A stretch of 48,279 bases of DNA from Endomicrobium sp. (GTDB lineage: Bacteria; Elusimicrobiota; Endomicrobiia; Endomicrobiales; Endomicrobiaceae): positions 1-48,279 of the forward strand of contig JAISUD010000023.1 of the NCBI GenBank assembly GCA_031272265.1, in the 5' to 3' direction. Both the position numbers and the translations under genes were made by a program. Positions within the stretch are counted from its first letter, which is position 1. Every line of letters begins with the position of its first letter. The notes beneath the pieces are model-generated. The model did not search any database and was not told the origin of the DNA. It saw only the letters and a list, made by a program, of their open reading frames with translations. Shown in pieces: positions 1 through 8,889 of this stretch.

Positions 1-101
1 AGTTGATAATGCCTGTTGCTATGGAAAAGCAGCTGAGGTTTGCGATTAGAGAAGGTGGCAGAACAGTCGGTTCGGGCATAGTTACTGAAATATTAGACTA
101 A
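1..101 (+). CDS. tuf: Elongation factor Tu, C-terminal end (5' truncated by window)
   Basis: The window opens inside a reading frame (first full codon at position 3, stop TAA at 99-101) whose last 32 residues include [20 protein letters not shown] and end [10 protein letters not shown]. This is the domain III end of EF-Tu, the GTPase that carries aminoacyl-tRNA to the ribosome. Position directly before rpsJ is the usual place for tuf at the end of the str operon, so rpsL, rpsG and fusA probably lie upstream outside the window. Only the tail can be seen, so nothing can be said about the GTPase domain. Confidence 0.95.
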   Translation, partial: LIMPVAMEKQLRFAIREGGRTVGSGIVTEILD

Positions 102-133
102 ACTGAAAATAAAATGAAACAGGATCAAAATTT

Positions 134-460
134 ATGGCAAATGAAAAAGCAGTATCAGCTCAGCGTATAAGAATTAAGCTGCGGGCGTATGATCAAAAGA
201 TGTTAGATGATTCGTTAGCAAAGATTGTGGAGTCGGCAAGACGTACGGGAGCGGCGATAACAGGCCCTGTGCTTTTGCCTACTAAAATAAAAAAATATAC
301 GGTTAACAGATCTGTTCATGCTGATAAGAAATCGCGTGAACAGTTTGAAATGAAAATACATAAAAGATTGATAGATATTCGTGAACCTTCCTCAAGAACT
401 GTTGATGAACTTATGAAACTTGATTTGCCGGCGGGCGTCTATATTGAAATTAAAATGTAG
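134..460 (+). CDS. rpsJ: 30S ribosomal protein S10
   Basis: The 108-residue product carries the S10 signatures [10 protein letters not shown] near the N-terminus and GPVLLPTKI around residues 44-52, and ends in the usual [13 protein letters not shown]10 sits in the 30S head and, in other bacteria, doubles as the NusE antitermination factor with NusB. It is the first gene of the S10 operon, 32 bases after the tuf stop, so it may be co-transcribed with the str operon. A short N-terminal extension ([10 protein letters not shown]) makes it a few residues longer than the E. coli protein. Confidence 0.97.
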   Translation: MANEKAVSAQRIRIKLRAYDQKMLDDSLAKIVESARRTGAAITGPVLLPTKIKKYTVNRSVHADKKSREQFEMKIHKRLIDIREPSSRTVDELMKLDLPAGVYIEIKM

Positions 461-492
461 TTTTAGAATATCTGGAATTGTAGAGAGATAAT

Positions 493-1167
493 ATGTTAAA
501 ATCAATAATTGGTGAAAAGGTGGGCATGACGCAGGTTTTTGACTATAAAGGAAACGTTGTTCCTGTAACGGTAGTAAAAGCCGGTCCCTGCGTGATTATC
601 GGCGTGCGTACGATTGAAAAAGACGGATATTCCGCTGTTCAGCTTGGTTTTGGAGAAATGTTGGATAAAAACCTTATTAAACCTCAGAGAAGTTTCTTTA
701 AAAAAAATAATATTTCACCTAAAAAAGTTATCAGAGAATTTAGGGTCGCTGACGCGTCCGTATTTTCCATTGGTCAGGAAATAAGAGTGGACGTATTTAA
801 AGTGGGCGATTATGTTGATGTTTACGCGCTTACAAAAGGGAAAGGATACGCTGGAGTTATTAAAAGGCATAATTTCAGCATGCAGCCTGTTTCCCACGGT
901 CAGTCCGATAGAACGCGAGCACGAGGTTCAAGCGGTGGACAAGGGCCTCAAAAAGTTTTTAAGGGAATGAAAATGTCTGGACATTTAGGCAATGAATATG
1001 TTACAATACAAAAATTGCTTATTGTAAATGTTGCCGCCGAAAAAAATATTTTGCTTATCAAAGGCTGCGTTCCCGCTATTAAAATGGGAACTTTATTTAT
1101 AAGTAATACGCTTAAAAAAATTCCTGTTGTGCAAGAAATAAAAACTAAGGTCAAAGCCAAAAACTAG
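493..1167 (+). CDS. rplC: 50S ribosomal protein L3
   Basis: A 224-residue protein starting MLKSIIGEKVGMTQVFD, the standard start of bacterial L3, with the conserved loop KVFKGMKMSGHLGN around residues 154-167 that reaches toward the peptidyl transferase centre. L3 is an early assembly protein of the 50S subunit. It lies 32 bases after rpsJ in the S10 operon. Length is typical of the short bacterial form (about 205-225 residues). The start is preceded by GAGAG about 7 bases upstream. Confidence 0.97.
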   Translation: MLKSIIGEKVGMTQVFDYKGNVVPVTVVKAGPCVIIGVRTIEKDGYSAVQLGFGEMLDKNLIKPQRSFFKKNNISPKKVIREFRVADASVFSIGQEIRVDVFKVGDYVDVYALTKGKGYAGVIKRHNFSMQPVSHGQSDRTRARGSSGGQGPQKVFKGMKMSGHLGNEYVTIQKLLIVNVAAEKNILLIKGCVPAIKMGTLFISNTLKKIPVVQEIKTKVKAKN

Positions 1168-1469
1168 TAGGCTCGGCGAAAAATAAGTTAACTGAACATA
1201 ATACTGCGGTAAGTGAAATTTGATTTTATATCTTTTTATTTGCAGATGCGGAAAATAGTTTTTAAAGAAACGTTTTTTATTCTTTTAAATATTTTAGATT
1301 TGAGGGATTTTTGAATGTGTATAAATTATTCGCGTAGATAAATTATAAAAATAAAGGATTTTTTTAAGTCGGCGGGTATTTAAATGGAGTTTACGGGGAA
1401 GGATATTGAGTGAGATGACTGTTGAACGAAACGTTTAATTATAACAGTAAGTTTAAGAGAGAAAATAGG
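1168..1469 (+). other. 302-base gap between rplC and rplD
   Basis: Most gaps in this operon are under 120 bases, so this one is long. All three forward frames are interrupted, and no tRNA-like or terminator-like structure is seen. A reading frame from TTG at 1422 leads into rplD, but the first 16 residues have no L4 character, so I leave them in the gap. Several AT-rich stretches could act as -10 elements (for example TATAAA near 1319 and 1346), but I cannot support a particular promoter. Confidence 0.4.
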
Positions 1470-2102
1470 ATGGATGCGGTAGTTTATAATTCAAAAGGGC
1501 AGGAAACGAGTAAGATAAAACTGCCTGTTTTTTTCGGTATGGAAGCTTCCGATGCGCTTTTACACGAAATTGTAACGGCATATCTGAGCAATCAAAGGTC
1601 GGGGACGCATAAAACGAAGACGAGAAGCGAAGTGTCTTTTTCAGGTCAAAAACCATGGAAACAAAAACACTCCGGTGCTGCCCGCGCGGGGCAAAGAAAC
1701 TCCCCTCTGTGGAGGAAAGGCGGTATAATTTTCGGACCACAACCTAGGGATTACTATATAAGAATTCCAAAACAGAAAAAGAAACTTTCTTTAAATATGG
1801 CGTTGTCAATCCAATTTAAGAATGGGAATATAATTGTCGTGGATTCGCTGAAAGTTAGCGAAGCTAAAACGAAAAAAGTAGTTGAACTAATTAGAAATCT
1901 TAAAGTTGAAGATAAGAAAATTATTTTTGCAGTTTCTAAAAACAATGACGCAAATTTTAGAATCGCCGCAAGAAATATAAAGAATGTCGTAGTAAAAGAT
2001 ATCGAGAGTTTAAACACTTATCAGGTTCTGTGTGCCGATAAATTGATTATCACTCCCGAGTCTGTTAATTTAATAAATAGAAGACAATCGTTAATAAGCT
2101 GA
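1470..2102 (+). CDS. rplD: 50S ribosomal protein L4
   Basis: I choose ATG 1470, giving 210 residues beginning MDAVVYNSKGQETSKIKLPV, where L4 homology starts; an in-frame TTG at 1422 would add 16 residues without family support. The long loop with KQKHSGAARAGQRNSPLWRK around residues 70-90 is the L4 extension that lines the peptide exit tunnel. L4 is a primary 23S binder and, in E. coli, represses its own operon by attenuation; I see no such attenuator here. Followed 35 bases later by rplW. Confidence 0.95.
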   Translation: MDAVVYNSKGQETSKIKLPVFFGMEASDALLHEIVTAYLSNQRSGTHKTKTRSEVSFSGQKPWKQKHSGAARAGQRNSPLWRKGGIIFGPQPRDYYIRIPKQKKKLSLNMALSIQFKNGNIIVVDSLKVSEAKTKKVVELIRNLKVEDKKIIFAVSKNNDANFRIAARNIKNVVVKDIESLNTYQVLCADKLIITPESVNLINRRQSLIS

Positions 2103-2137
2103 AAGATGTCTTTTATTGCAGAGAAACAGGAAATAAA

Positions 2138-2428
2138 ATGAATATTGCGAATATCATTAAAAAGCCTATAGTAACAGAAAAAGCTACGGTTCTAAAAGAA
2201 AAAGGTAATAATAAGTATACTTTTATGGTTGACAAAGACGCGAACAAATTTCAGATAAGAGAAGCTGTTGAAACTTTGTTTAAAGTGAAAGTAAAAAGCG
2301 TTCATACTGCAAATTACACGGGAAAAAGAAGGAGAAGGGGTAAATACGTCGGTTATAAAAATGATTGGAAAAAAGCGATAATAAAACTCGCTCAAGGGCA
2401 GGAAATTCAAATGGTGGACGAACTCTGA
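2138..2428 (+). CDS. rplW: 50S ribosomal protein L23
   Basis: The 96-residue protein begins MNIANIIKKPIVTEKA, with the family motif P-I-V-T-E-K, and carries YTFMVDKDANKFQIREAVE and a basic loop (GKRRRRGKYVGYK) typical of L23. L23 lies at the tunnel exit and is the docking site for trigger factor and the signal recognition particle. Length matches the family. An AGAAACAGGAAAT stretch upstream of the ATG gives a weak ribosome-binding site. Confidence 0.96.
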   Translation: MNIANIIKKPIVTEKATVLKEKGNNKYTFMVDKDANKFQIREAVETLFKVKVKSVHTANYTGKRRRRGKYVGYKNDWKKAIIKLAQGQEIQMVDEL

Positions 2429-2532
2429 GTTATATATATGAATTGCGTATTTAAATAAATAGAGAAAGAAGTTTTTAATTTTCAGTTGTTAGTTAATTTT
2501 ACTTGATTGAATTTACATTATAGGGAAAGGTA

Positions 2533-3366
2533 ATGCCACTTAAGACATTTAAACCGTACACTCATTCAAGAAGACAAATGTCAGTTTTAAGTTTTTCGGA
2601 TATTACAAAAATAAGTCCTGAGAAATCGCTTACTAAAATAATAAAAAAAAAAGGTGGGCGCAATAATACGGGCAAAGCAATGGTTCGTTTCAAAGGGGGC
2701 GGCCATAAAAGATTTTATAGGATTATTGATTTTAAAAGAGATAAACTTAATATCCCGGCGGAAGTGATAGCTATAGAGTATGATCCTAACCGTTCAAGCA
2801 GACTGGCTCTTCTAAAATATGAAGACGGCGAGAAAAGGTATATAATTCAACCTGTTGACGTAAACGTTGGAGATTCTATTATGTCGGGGCCGAATGCTGA
2901 GATAAAACCGGGAAATTCTCTACCTCTTGCAAATATACCCTTAGGTGCTTTCATACATAATTTAGAATTTATAGCCAGCAAAGGCGGACAGCTAGTTCGT
3001 TCCGCAGGTGTTGCAGCTCAGCTTCTTGCTAAAGAGGGTGATTACGCCCATGTTAGAATGCCTTCCGGTGAAATAAGACTTATCAGGGTGAACTGTTATG
3101 CGACAATTGGACGAGTAGGGAATTTGGATCATGAAAATATTGTAATAGGTTCTGCGGGAAGAAACCGTCATATGGGTAGAAAACCTCATGTGCGCGGAAC
3201 GGCAATGAACGCTGTTGATCATCCTCATGGAGGTGGACGAGGAAGATCTAAAGGTGATAATCAGCCCAGAAGTCCTTGGAATCAACCTGCTAAGGGGTTT
3301 AAGACGAGGCCTAAGAAAGTCTGGGACTGGGTAATATTAAGTCGTCGCAATAAAGATAAGAAATAG
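2533..3366 (+). CDS. rplB: 50S ribosomal protein L2
   Basis: The 277-residue protein begins [15 protein letters not shown] and contains the near-universal block [18 protein letters not shown], whose His in DHPHGG is placed next to the peptidyl transferase centre in known structures. Length matches bacterial L2 (about 275). L2 is needed for subunit association and for the active 50S. AGGGAAAGG just before the ATG is a good ribosome-binding site. It is followed 16 bases later by rpsS. Confidence 0.98.
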   Translation: MPLKTFKPYTHSRRQMSVLSFSDITKISPEKSLTKIIKKKGGRNNTGKAMVRFKGGGHKRFYRIIDFKRDKLNIPAEVIAIEYDPNRSSRLALLKYEDGEKRYIIQPVDVNVGDSIMSGPNAEIKPGNSLPLANIPLGAFIHNLEFIASKGGQLVRSAGVAAQLLAKEGDYAHVRMPSGEIRLIRVNCYATIGRVGNLDHENIVIGSAGRNRHMGRKPHVRGTAMNAVDHPHGGGRGRSKGDNQPRSPWNQPAKGFKTRPKKVWDWVILSRRNKDKK

Positions 3367-3382
3367 TCGGAGGGAAAGATAT

Positions 3383-3667
3383 ATGAGTCGTTCAACAAAA
3401 AAAGGTCCTTATGTAGATGAGAAACTTTTAAAAAAAGTGCAAAAACTCAATGGAAGTGGCGAAAAAAAAGTTATTAAGACATGGGCCAGGGCGTGTGTTA
3501 TAACTCCGGATTTTGTTGGACATACATTAGCTATACATAATGGTAAAAAATTTTTACTGGTGTTTATGTCTGAGCAGATGGTAGGACATAGACTTGGTGA
3601 ATTTGCTCCGACTAAAATTTTTAAAGGACATGGCGGAATGACAAAGCAGGAAACGTCATCTACGTAA
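3383..3667 (+). CDS. rpsS: 30S ribosomal protein S19
   Basis: A 94-residue protein beginning [19 protein letters not shown], with the S19 block [26 protein letters not shown] and FKGHGG near the C-terminus. S19 forms a heterodimer with S13 in the 30S head and contacts the A-site tRNA region. CGGAGGGAAAG upstream of ATG 3383 is one of the clearest ribosome-binding sites in the operon. Confidence 0.97.
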   Translation: MSRSTKKGPYVDEKLLKKVQKLNGSGEKKVIKTWARACVITPDFVGHTLAIHNGKKFLLVFMSEQMVGHRLGEFAPTKIFKGHGGMTKQETSST

Positions 3668-3774
3668 ACATGAATAAAACGTAATGTAAAGCGCTTAGTT
3701 TAGTTTTAGTTAAGCCGTTGGATAAATAAAAAAGGCGCGCTGTTTGTATTGTTGGATAAAAAAGGATTATTAGG

Positions 3775-4161
3775 ATGGAAGTAAAAGCGATAGCGAAATT
3801 TGTTAAGTGTACTCCAAGAAAAGTGAATCAAGTTCTTGCGCTTATTAGGAATAAAAGAGTTGAAAAAGCGATTGAAATTCTTTCTTTTCTTCCTAAAACT
3901 GCCGCGCTGATTGCTGAGAAAGTTTTAAAAAGCGCGGTTGCAAACGCAGGTAAACTTAAAGACTATTCAGATCTTAAGGTTAAAGAAGCGTGGGTAGGAA
4001 GTGGATCAGAATTAAAGAGGGTGATGATCTGCTCTAAAGCAAGGAAACGGATTGTAAGAAAGAAAATGGCGCATATTACGATAGTTGTTACAGATGCGGA
4101 TGGTAGGGGAAAAAGAAATAATAAATCAGACGAAAATAAAATCAAGGTACAACACAAATGA
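3775..4161 (+). CDS. rplV: 50S ribosomal protein L22
   Basis: The 128-residue protein begins MEVKAIAKFVKCTPRKVNQV and has the L22 pattern of an alpha/beta core followed by a beta-hairpin (residues about 80-100, CSKARKRIVRKKMAHITIVV) that reaches into the exit tunnel; that loop is where macrolide-resistance changes occur in other species. The C-terminal tail is Lys/Asp rich and slightly longer than usual. The gene stops 31 bases before the chosen rpsC start. Confidence 0.95.
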   Translation: MEVKAIAKFVKCTPRKVNQVLALIRNKRVEKAIEILSFLPKTAALIAEKVLKSAVANAGKLKDYSDLKVKEAWVGSGSELKRVMICSKARKRIVRKKMAHITIVVTDADGRGKRNNKSDENKIKVQHK

Positions 4162-4192
4162 AATAAAAAATCTCGCGAAAGGTAAAGATAAA

Positions 4193-4906
4193 ATGGGTAA
4201 TAAAGTACATCCCAAAAGCGTAAGACTGGGATATATCAAAGATTGGGAATCTAAATGGTTTAATTTAAAAGAGATGCCTAATTTTATAGAAGAAGACTGG
4301 CGGATAAGGGTCTATCTTAAAGATAAGTTAAAATTAGCTTCAATATCAAAAATTGGCATTGAAAGACAAGGTAAACTTTTACGCGTGAATATTTATACGT
4401 CTCATCCCGGAATTGTAATCGGCAAAGGTGGACAAAGCATTGAAAACTTGAAAAAAGAACTTGAAACTATGACGTTAAAGAAAACTCTTGTAAACATTAT
4501 GGAAATTAAAAGGCCTGAAATGGATGCTCAACTTGCTGCTGAAAGCGTCGCATTCCAACTGGAAAAGCAGATTGCTTTTAGGAGAGCGATGAGAAAGGCT
4601 ATTGAAAGAGCAATTTCGGCGGGAGCTCAGGGAATAAAGGTTATGGTTTCAGGTAAAATTGGTGGAGCGGATATAGCGAGGACTGAATGGATTAAAGAAG
4701 GAAGAATTCCTCTGCAGACTTTCAGAGCGGATATAGACTATGGTTTTGCAGAAGCTTATACGACTATGGGAAAAATAGGAGTAAAAGTCTGGATATTTAA
4801 GAAAGAGCTTTTTAAGAAGACGACTAAGGAATTGCTGGGAGAAGCAAAACTTGTGGATACTTCAGTTGCAGCGGTGGATAATTCGCAAGAGGAATCTAAA
4901 AGCTAA
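4193..4906 (+). CDS. rpsC: 30S ribosomal protein S3
   Basis: I choose ATG 4193, which gives 237 residues starting MGNKVHPKSVRLGYIKDW, the canonical S3 N-terminus. A longer frame open from 4085 would overlap rplV and has no family support. The KH domain with GIVIGKGGQSIENLKKEL (residues about 69-86) and the C-terminal domain with GKIGGADIARTEWIKEGR are both visible. S3 lines the mRNA entry channel with S4 and S5. The C-terminal tail (AAVDNSQEESKS) is acidic and unconserved. Confidence 0.96.
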   Translation: MGNKVHPKSVRLGYIKDWESKWFNLKEMPNFIEEDWRIRVYLKDKLKLASISKIGIERQGKLLRVNIYTSHPGIVIGKGGQSIENLKKELETMTLKKTLVNIMEIKRPEMDAQLAAESVAFQLEKQIAFRRAMRKAIERAISAGAQGIKVMVSGKIGGADIARTEWIKEGRIPLQTFRADIDYGFAEAYTTMGKIGVKVWIFKKELFKKTTKELLGEAKLVDTSVAAVDNSQEESKS

Positions 4907-4952
4907 ACAGGATAGAAAGACAAAAACGCGGAGAATGTTATAAGGATTTTTT

Positions 4953-5366
4953 ATGTTGATGCCGAAAAGAGTTAAATATAGAAAGATGCATAGAGGAAGG
5001 ATGAAGGGCAGAGCTAAAGGAGGAACGTGTTTGTCTTTCGGTAAATACGGTCTTCAGGCGTTAGAGCCTGTATGGATGAACAGCAATCAAATAGAAGCCG
5101 CTCGTATAACACTTACAAGATTTATAAAAAAGGGTGGAAAAGTTTGGATAAGAATGTTTCCCGATAAACCTGTTACAAAGAAACCAGCTGAGACGAGGAT
5201 GGGAAAAGGCAAAGGAGATCTGCAATTCTGGGTAGCTGTGGTGAAACCGGGGAGGGTAATGTTTGAGATGGAAGGCATTCCAGAAGTGGAAGCAAAAAAA
5301 GCTCTTACGCTTGCTTCAAGCAAACTTCCTATTCACACAAAAATTTTAGTCAGAGCTGATGTCTGA
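4953..5366 (+). CDS. rplP: 50S ribosomal protein L16
   Basis: The 137-residue protein begins [19 protein letters not shown] and contains [18 protein letters not shown] and [20 protein letters not shown], diagnostic of L16. L16 sits beside the A-site on the 50S and is among the last proteins to join. ATAAGGATTTTTT precedes the ATG. The stop lies in the short segment that also carries the ribosome-binding site of rpmC, so the two are probably translationally coupled. Confidence 0.97.
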   Translation: MLMPKRVKYRKMHRGRMKGRAKGGTCLSFGKYGLQALEPVWMNSNQIEAARITLTRFIKKGGKVWIRMFPDKPVTKKPAETRMGKGKGDLQFWVAVVKPGRVMFEMEGIPEVEAKKALTLASSKLPIHTKILVRADV

Positions 5367-5373
5367 GGGTAAA

Positions 5374-5589
5374 ATGAAAAATGAAAACTGGAATGAAATA
5401 AAAAATATGACGTCTGCTGAGCTTAAAACAAAACTTAATGATTTGCAGAATAAGATTTTTAAGTTAAAATTTTCTCATTCGGTGACTCCGGTGAAAAATC
5501 CTCTTGAAATAAGGAAAATACGAAGAGACATAGCAAGAATTAAAACGCTTATTGCGCTAAAAGAAAAAATAACTGAAAAGGAAATATAA
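5374..5589 (+). CDS. rpmC: 50S ribosomal protein L29
   Basis: I choose ATG 5374 (71 residues, MKNENWNEIKNMTSAELKTK) because GAGGG lies just upstream; an ATG at 5359 in the same frame would overlap rplP by 8 bases. The two-helix pattern and the motif NPLEIRKIRRDIARIKTLI in the second half are typical of L29, which sits at the tunnel exit next to L23. Its stop TAA shares one base with the ATG of rpsQ, indicating coupling. Confidence 0.94.
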   Translation: MKNENWNEIKNMTSAELKTKLNDLQNKIFKLKFSHSVTPVKNPLEIRKIRRDIARIKTLIALKEKITEKEI

Positions 5590-5843
5590 TGCCAGAACGT
5601 GGAAGACGCAAGTGCCGCACGGGTGTAGTTGTAAGCGATAAGAATAATAAAACAAGACAAGTCTCTGTTGAGAGAACATATCGGCATTCTTTGTACGGCA
5701 GGGTAATCCGCAGTAAAAGAAAAATTGCTGTGCACGATGAAGAAAATATTTCTCACGTAGGTGACAAGGTAAAAATAATGGAGTCTAGACCGTTTTCAAA
5801 AACAAAAAAATGGGTTTTAGTTGAGATCTTAAATCAAAAATAG
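5589..5843 (+). CDS. rpsQ: 30S ribosomal protein S17
   Basis: The 84-residue protein starts MPERGRRKCRTGVVVSDKNN and contains the S17 OB-fold signatures KTRQVSVERTYRHSLYGRVI and HVGDKVKIMESRPFSKTKKW. S17 is a primary 16S rRNA binder in the 30S body. Its ATG overlaps the rpmC stop by one base. The family length is about 85, so it is complete. Confidence 0.97.
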   Translation: MPERGRRKCRTGVVVSDKNNKTRQVSVERTYRHSLYGRVIRSKRKIAVHDEENISHVGDKVKIMESRPFSKTKKWVLVEILNQK

Positions 5844-5876
5844 GGAACATAAAATGAGTTGGCAGAGGCAGATATA

Positions 5877-6245
5877 ATGATTCAGGAAAGAACTGTTTTG
5901 AATGTCGCGGATAATTCAGGAGCAAAAAAAATCCGCTGTTTTAGAGTTACGAAAGGTTTAAAACGCCGTTATGCGAGTCTAGGCGACGTAATCCACGCTT
6001 CAGTTCGGGATGCTTTACCACAAGCAAATATTAAGAAAGGGGATGTTATTAAAGCTGTGATTATTCGCACGGTAAAAGAGGTCCGTCGGACAGATGGAAC
6101 TTATATTAAATTTGACGATAATGCGGCCATTATTATAAACGACGATGGAGAACCGAGAGGAACTCGTATTTTAGGACCTGTAGCAAGAGAGCTTAGAGAA
6201 AGAAATTATCTTAAAATAATTTCTTTAGCGCCGGAAGTGATATAA
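5877..6245 (+). CDS. rplN: 50S ribosomal protein L14
   Basis: ATG 5877 gives exactly 122 residues, the canonical length, beginning [20 protein letters not shown]. An in-frame TTG at 5859 would add six residues and is unlikely. AGAGGCAGATATA precedes the ATG. Family signatures include [14 protein letters not shown] and [21 protein letters not shown]14 lies at the subunit interface and forms bridges with 16S rRNA; RsfS binds it to silence ribosomes in other bacteria. Confidence 0.97.
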   Translation: MIQERTVLNVADNSGAKKIRCFRVTKGLKRRYASLGDVIHASVRDALPQANIKKGDVIKAVIIRTVKEVRRTDGTYIKFDDNAAIIINDDGEPRGTRILGPVARELRERNYLKIISLAPEVI

Positions 6246-6350
6246 ATAATATAAATATGAAAAAGTAAATTACGACGCGGGTGTATGGGTCAGCAAAATT
6301 TAAGTGGAAAAAGCCGGATTAAAGCAAAAAAAGAATGGATATACAAAAAA

Positions 6351-6662
6351 ATGCTTAATGTTAAAAAAAAGGATAAGGTGCTAGTTTTATGGGGAAAGGA
6401 CAAAGGGAAAGAAGGCCAAGTTCTCAGAGTCTTTCCTGATAAAGGCAGAGTTATTGTTGCAAAAGTTAATCTTATTAAAAGACATACTAAGCCCACGAAG
6501 ACAGACACGGGGGGAATTTATGAGAGAGAAGCTCCTATATCCATAAGTAAGGTTATGCTTGTATGTCCAAAATGCGATCGGGCTTCAAGATCTAAGTTTG
6601 ATAGACTCTCAGACGGTAAAAAAGTAAGAGTGTGTCGTAAATGTGGAGAGGTGATAGTCTAA
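6351..6662 (+). CDS. rplX: 50S ribosomal protein L24
   Basis: The KOW motif DKVLVLWGKDKGKEGQV near the N-terminus and the NLIKRHTKP block identify L24, the assembly initiator. ATG 6351 gives 103 residues and lines up with the start of E. coli L24; an in-frame ATG at 6285 would add 22 basic residues, and neither start has a strong ribosome-binding site, so the start is uncertain. The C-terminal half has two CxxC pairs (CPKC and CRKC) and could bind zinc, as in many bacterial L24 proteins. Confidence 0.93.
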   Translation: MLNVKKKDKVLVLWGKDKGKEGQVLRVFPDKGRVIVAKVNLIKRHTKPTKTDTGGIYEREAPISISKVMLVCPKCDRASRSKFDRLSDGKKVRVCRKCGEVIV

Positions 6663-6822
6663 AAGCGAAAAGCGTGAGAGCATAAATAATAGTTATGACG
6701 GATTATAGATTTGGGAATAGGTAACGCTGACCTTGGATTATAGCATCTGTTCTCAAAAAAAGAAGCGGAGAAGATTTTTTATTAAACAATCAATAGGCGT
6801 GTGTGGTAATAAAAGGAAAAGA

Positions 6823-7392
6823 ATGATGAATCAACCTCGTTTAAAGGAATTTTATCAGAAAGATATAGTGGGCAGACTCAAGAAAGAGTTCAACTTTAAA
6901 AACGTACATCAAGTTCCTAGACTTACTAAGATTGTTATAAATATTGGATTGGGCGAGGCAAAGGAAAATATTAAAGTTTTAGATATCGCGGCTGCAGAAC
7001 TTGCTGCTATTACAGGTCAAAAACCTGTTATCTGCCGCGCCAAGCGATCAATATCAAATTTTAAGCTGCGGGAAGGAATGCCTATAGGCCTTAAAGTGAC
7101 GTTAAGAAGCGTTATGATGTATGAGTTTTTAGACAGACTTATCAATATAGCGATACCCCGTATAAGGGATTTTAGAGGTATTGACCCCGGAAGTTTTGAC
7201 GGGAATGGAAATTTTAATTTAGGTATTTTTGAACAATATATTTTTCCTGAAATTAATGTTGAAAAGTCGGATAAAGTCAGAGGAATGAATATTACAATAA
7301 CGACGACGGCGGAAAAAGATGAATACGCTAGAGCCTTGCTTGACTTTCTTGGTATGCCGTTTAGAAAAAGAAATAGAAAGATAGTTAAATAA
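6823..7392 (+). CDS. rplE: 50S ribosomal protein L5
   Basis: I choose ATG 6823 (189 residues; the next codon is also ATG) because AAAAGGAAAAG lies upstream and L5 homology starts there ([17 protein letters not shown]). The frame is open from 6733 but the extra part is not L5-like. Signatures include [34 protein letters not shown] and a C-terminal [19 protein letters not shown]5 binds 5S rRNA and contacts the P-site tRNA. Confidence 0.96.
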   Translation: MMNQPRLKEFYQKDIVGRLKKEFNFKNVHQVPRLTKIVINIGLGEAKENIKVLDIAAAELAAITGQKPVICRAKRSISNFKLREGMPIGLKVTLRSVMMYEFLDRLINIAIPRIRDFRGIDPGSFDGNGNFNLGIFEQYIFPEINVEKSDKVRGMNITITTTAEKDEYARALLDFLGMPFRKRNRKIVK

Positions 7393-7414
7393 AATGGTGA
7401 GGTAAAGGATTTTT

Positions 7415-7600
7415 ATGGCAACAATTTCAGCACAGGCAAAAATGCGTAAAGAACAGAAGTTTGCGACTCGCTATAGAAACAGATGCCGTCTGTGTGGAAG
7501 ACCGCGAGGATGTTATAGAGATTTCGGGCTTTGCAGAATATGTCTGCGCAAATTAGCGCATAACGGCGAAATACCGGGATTGACAAAATCAAGCTGGTAA
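7415..7600 (+). CDS. rpsN: 30S ribosomal protein S14, zinc-binding short form
   Basis: The 61-residue protein contains [20 protein letters not shown], with Cys at about 24, 27, 40 and 43, which is the zinc-ribbon (type Z, C+) form of S14. It ends in PGLTKSSW as the family does. S14 is a late-assembling 30S head protein. It is separated from rplE by 22 bases and from rpsH by 21 bases. AGGTAAAGG precedes the start. Confidence 0.97.
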   Translation: MATISAQAKMRKEQKFATRYRNRCRLCGRPRGCYRDFGLCRICLRKLAHNGEIPGLTKSSW

Positions 7601-7621
7601 TAATTTTAAAGAGGTTAGTGA

Positions 7622-8017
7622 ATGATTACAGATCCAATATCAGATATGTTTACGCGTATTCGGAACGCAAATATGAGACTACACGAAAAAGTTGATATTC
7701 CATTTTCAAGATTAAAACTGGAAATCGCGAAATCCTTGAAAAAAGAAGGATATATATCAAATTTCAAAAACAGTGGGGATAATAAACAAAGCTTTTTGAG
7801 AATTTATCTTAAATATACGATTGAGGGTAAATCAGTGCTTAAAGGAATAAAGAGAGTTTCAAAGTCAAGTCTGAGAATATATAAAGGATATATGGAAATG
7901 CCTAAGACAGTCAACGGATTGGGCGTTACGATTGTATCTACATCTAAGGGTTTAATGACTGACAGAGAGGCTAGGAAAAATAAAATAGGCGGCGAAATAA
8001 TAGGATATATTTGGTAA
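7622..8017 (+). CDS. rpsH: 30S ribosomal protein S8
   Basis: The 131-residue protein starts MITDPISDMFTRIRNANMR, the S8 signature, and ends with GVTIVSTSKGLMTDREARKN and GGEIIGYIW. S8 binds the central domain of 16S rRNA and in E. coli represses the spc operon by binding near the L5 start; I cannot see that site here. AAAGAGGTTAGTGA before ATG 7622 is the ribosome-binding site. It is followed by an unusually long gap with two hairpins before rplF. Confidence 0.97.
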   Translation: MITDPISDMFTRIRNANMRLHEKVDIPFSRLKLEIAKSLKKEGYISNFKNSGDNKQSFLRIYLKYTIEGKSVLKGIKRVSKSSLRIYKGYMEMPKTVNGLGVTIVSTSKGLMTDREARKNKIGGEIIGYIW

Positions 8018-8314
8018 CCATAAAGCGGAAGTAGGCGGTTAAAATAAAAAGTAGCTTATTGTTTGTTGTTTTTTTTGATATACATTTATAATTAGTTTTT
8101 ATAAAATAATGAAATTATTTAAAACTAATTTAGAAAATTTGAAAGACTGAGTGGACTTATTTTCTCATTTAAGTTAGATTTAATCTAAAAGAGAAAGTTG
8201 TTTGTCATAAGCTTAGAAATGTGTGGTTCTGAAAACATTTTTTAACTTTTGTTATATGTTAGTGATTTTTAAGAAATCTATTTTTTAACGGAAATTTTGT
8301 GGTGGGGATAAATA
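8018..8314 (+). other. 297-base spacer between rpsH and rplF with two hairpins
   Basis: The gap has no reading frame. It holds two strong AT-rich inverted repeats. The first has outer arms AATTAGTTTT (8090-8099) and AAAACTAATT (8121-8130) with a second nested stem inside. The second has arms TTTCTC at 8161 and GAGAAA at 8191 enclosing TTAGATT/AATCTAA. Neither is followed at once by a U-tract, so they are not simple intrinsic terminators; processing sites or attenuators are possible. Confidence 0.5.
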
Positions 8315-8881
8315 ATGAGTCGTTTAGGCAAAAAACCGGTTTATATATCGGAAAAAGTGAAAATGGAATTTAAAGATAAAATACTGGAAGTAACGGGACC
8401 CGCCGGAAAGCTTTCACAGGCGATAGATAAAAGATTAGACATAAAGATTAATGAGGACAATTTAGTCGTTGAAGCCCTTGGAGATTCGCGCCAGCATAAT
8501 ATGCTTCACGGTCTTACAAGAGGACTTGTTTTAAATATGATTGAAGGCGTTACAAAAGGTTTTAAAAAAGAACTTGAAATGGTAGGACTTGGTTATAAAG
8601 CTAGTATAGAAAACGGGAAAAATTTAGTTTTGGCCGTCGGTTTTTCGCATTTAGTGACTGTTCCGATACCTTATACAGTGAAAGTTACATCTGCTATTAC
8701 GTCGGATAAGAATAATTTAATTAGTGTAACGGGAGTTGATAAATATGAAGTTGGAGCATTCGCCGCTAAGATAAGGGCCGTAAAACCTCCTGAACCATAC
8801 AAAGGTTTTGGCATAAGATATGTGGGCGAAAGGATTATAAGAAAAGCCGGTAAGGCCGCGGCAGGCACGGGTAAAAAATAG
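8315..8881 (+). CDS. rplF: 50S ribosomal protein L6
   Basis: The 188-residue protein begins MSRLGKKPVYISEKVKMEF and ends with the L6 block RAVKPPEPYKGFGIRYVGE. Two repeats of the L6 fold are expected, and MLHGLTRGLVLNMIEGVTKGF marks the boundary of the first. L6 sits near the sarcin-ricin loop. GTGGTGGGGAT before ATG 8315 gives the ribosome-binding site. Only 8 bases separate it from rplR. Confidence 0.97.
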   Translation: MSRLGKKPVYISEKVKMEFKDKILEVTGPAGKLSQAIDKRLDIKINEDNLVVEALGDSRQHNMLHGLTRGLVLNMIEGVTKGFKKELEMVGLGYKASIENGKNLVLAVGFSHLVTVPIPYTVKVTSAITSDKNNLISVTGVDKYEVGAFAAKIRAVKPPEPYKGFGIRYVGERIIRKAGKAAAGTGKK

Positions 8882-8889
8882 AGGGTTAG

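Noticed and set aside
1422-1469. Longer rplD starting at TTG 1422
   Set aside because: The additional 16 residues are not L4-like, and ATG 1470 fits the family start.
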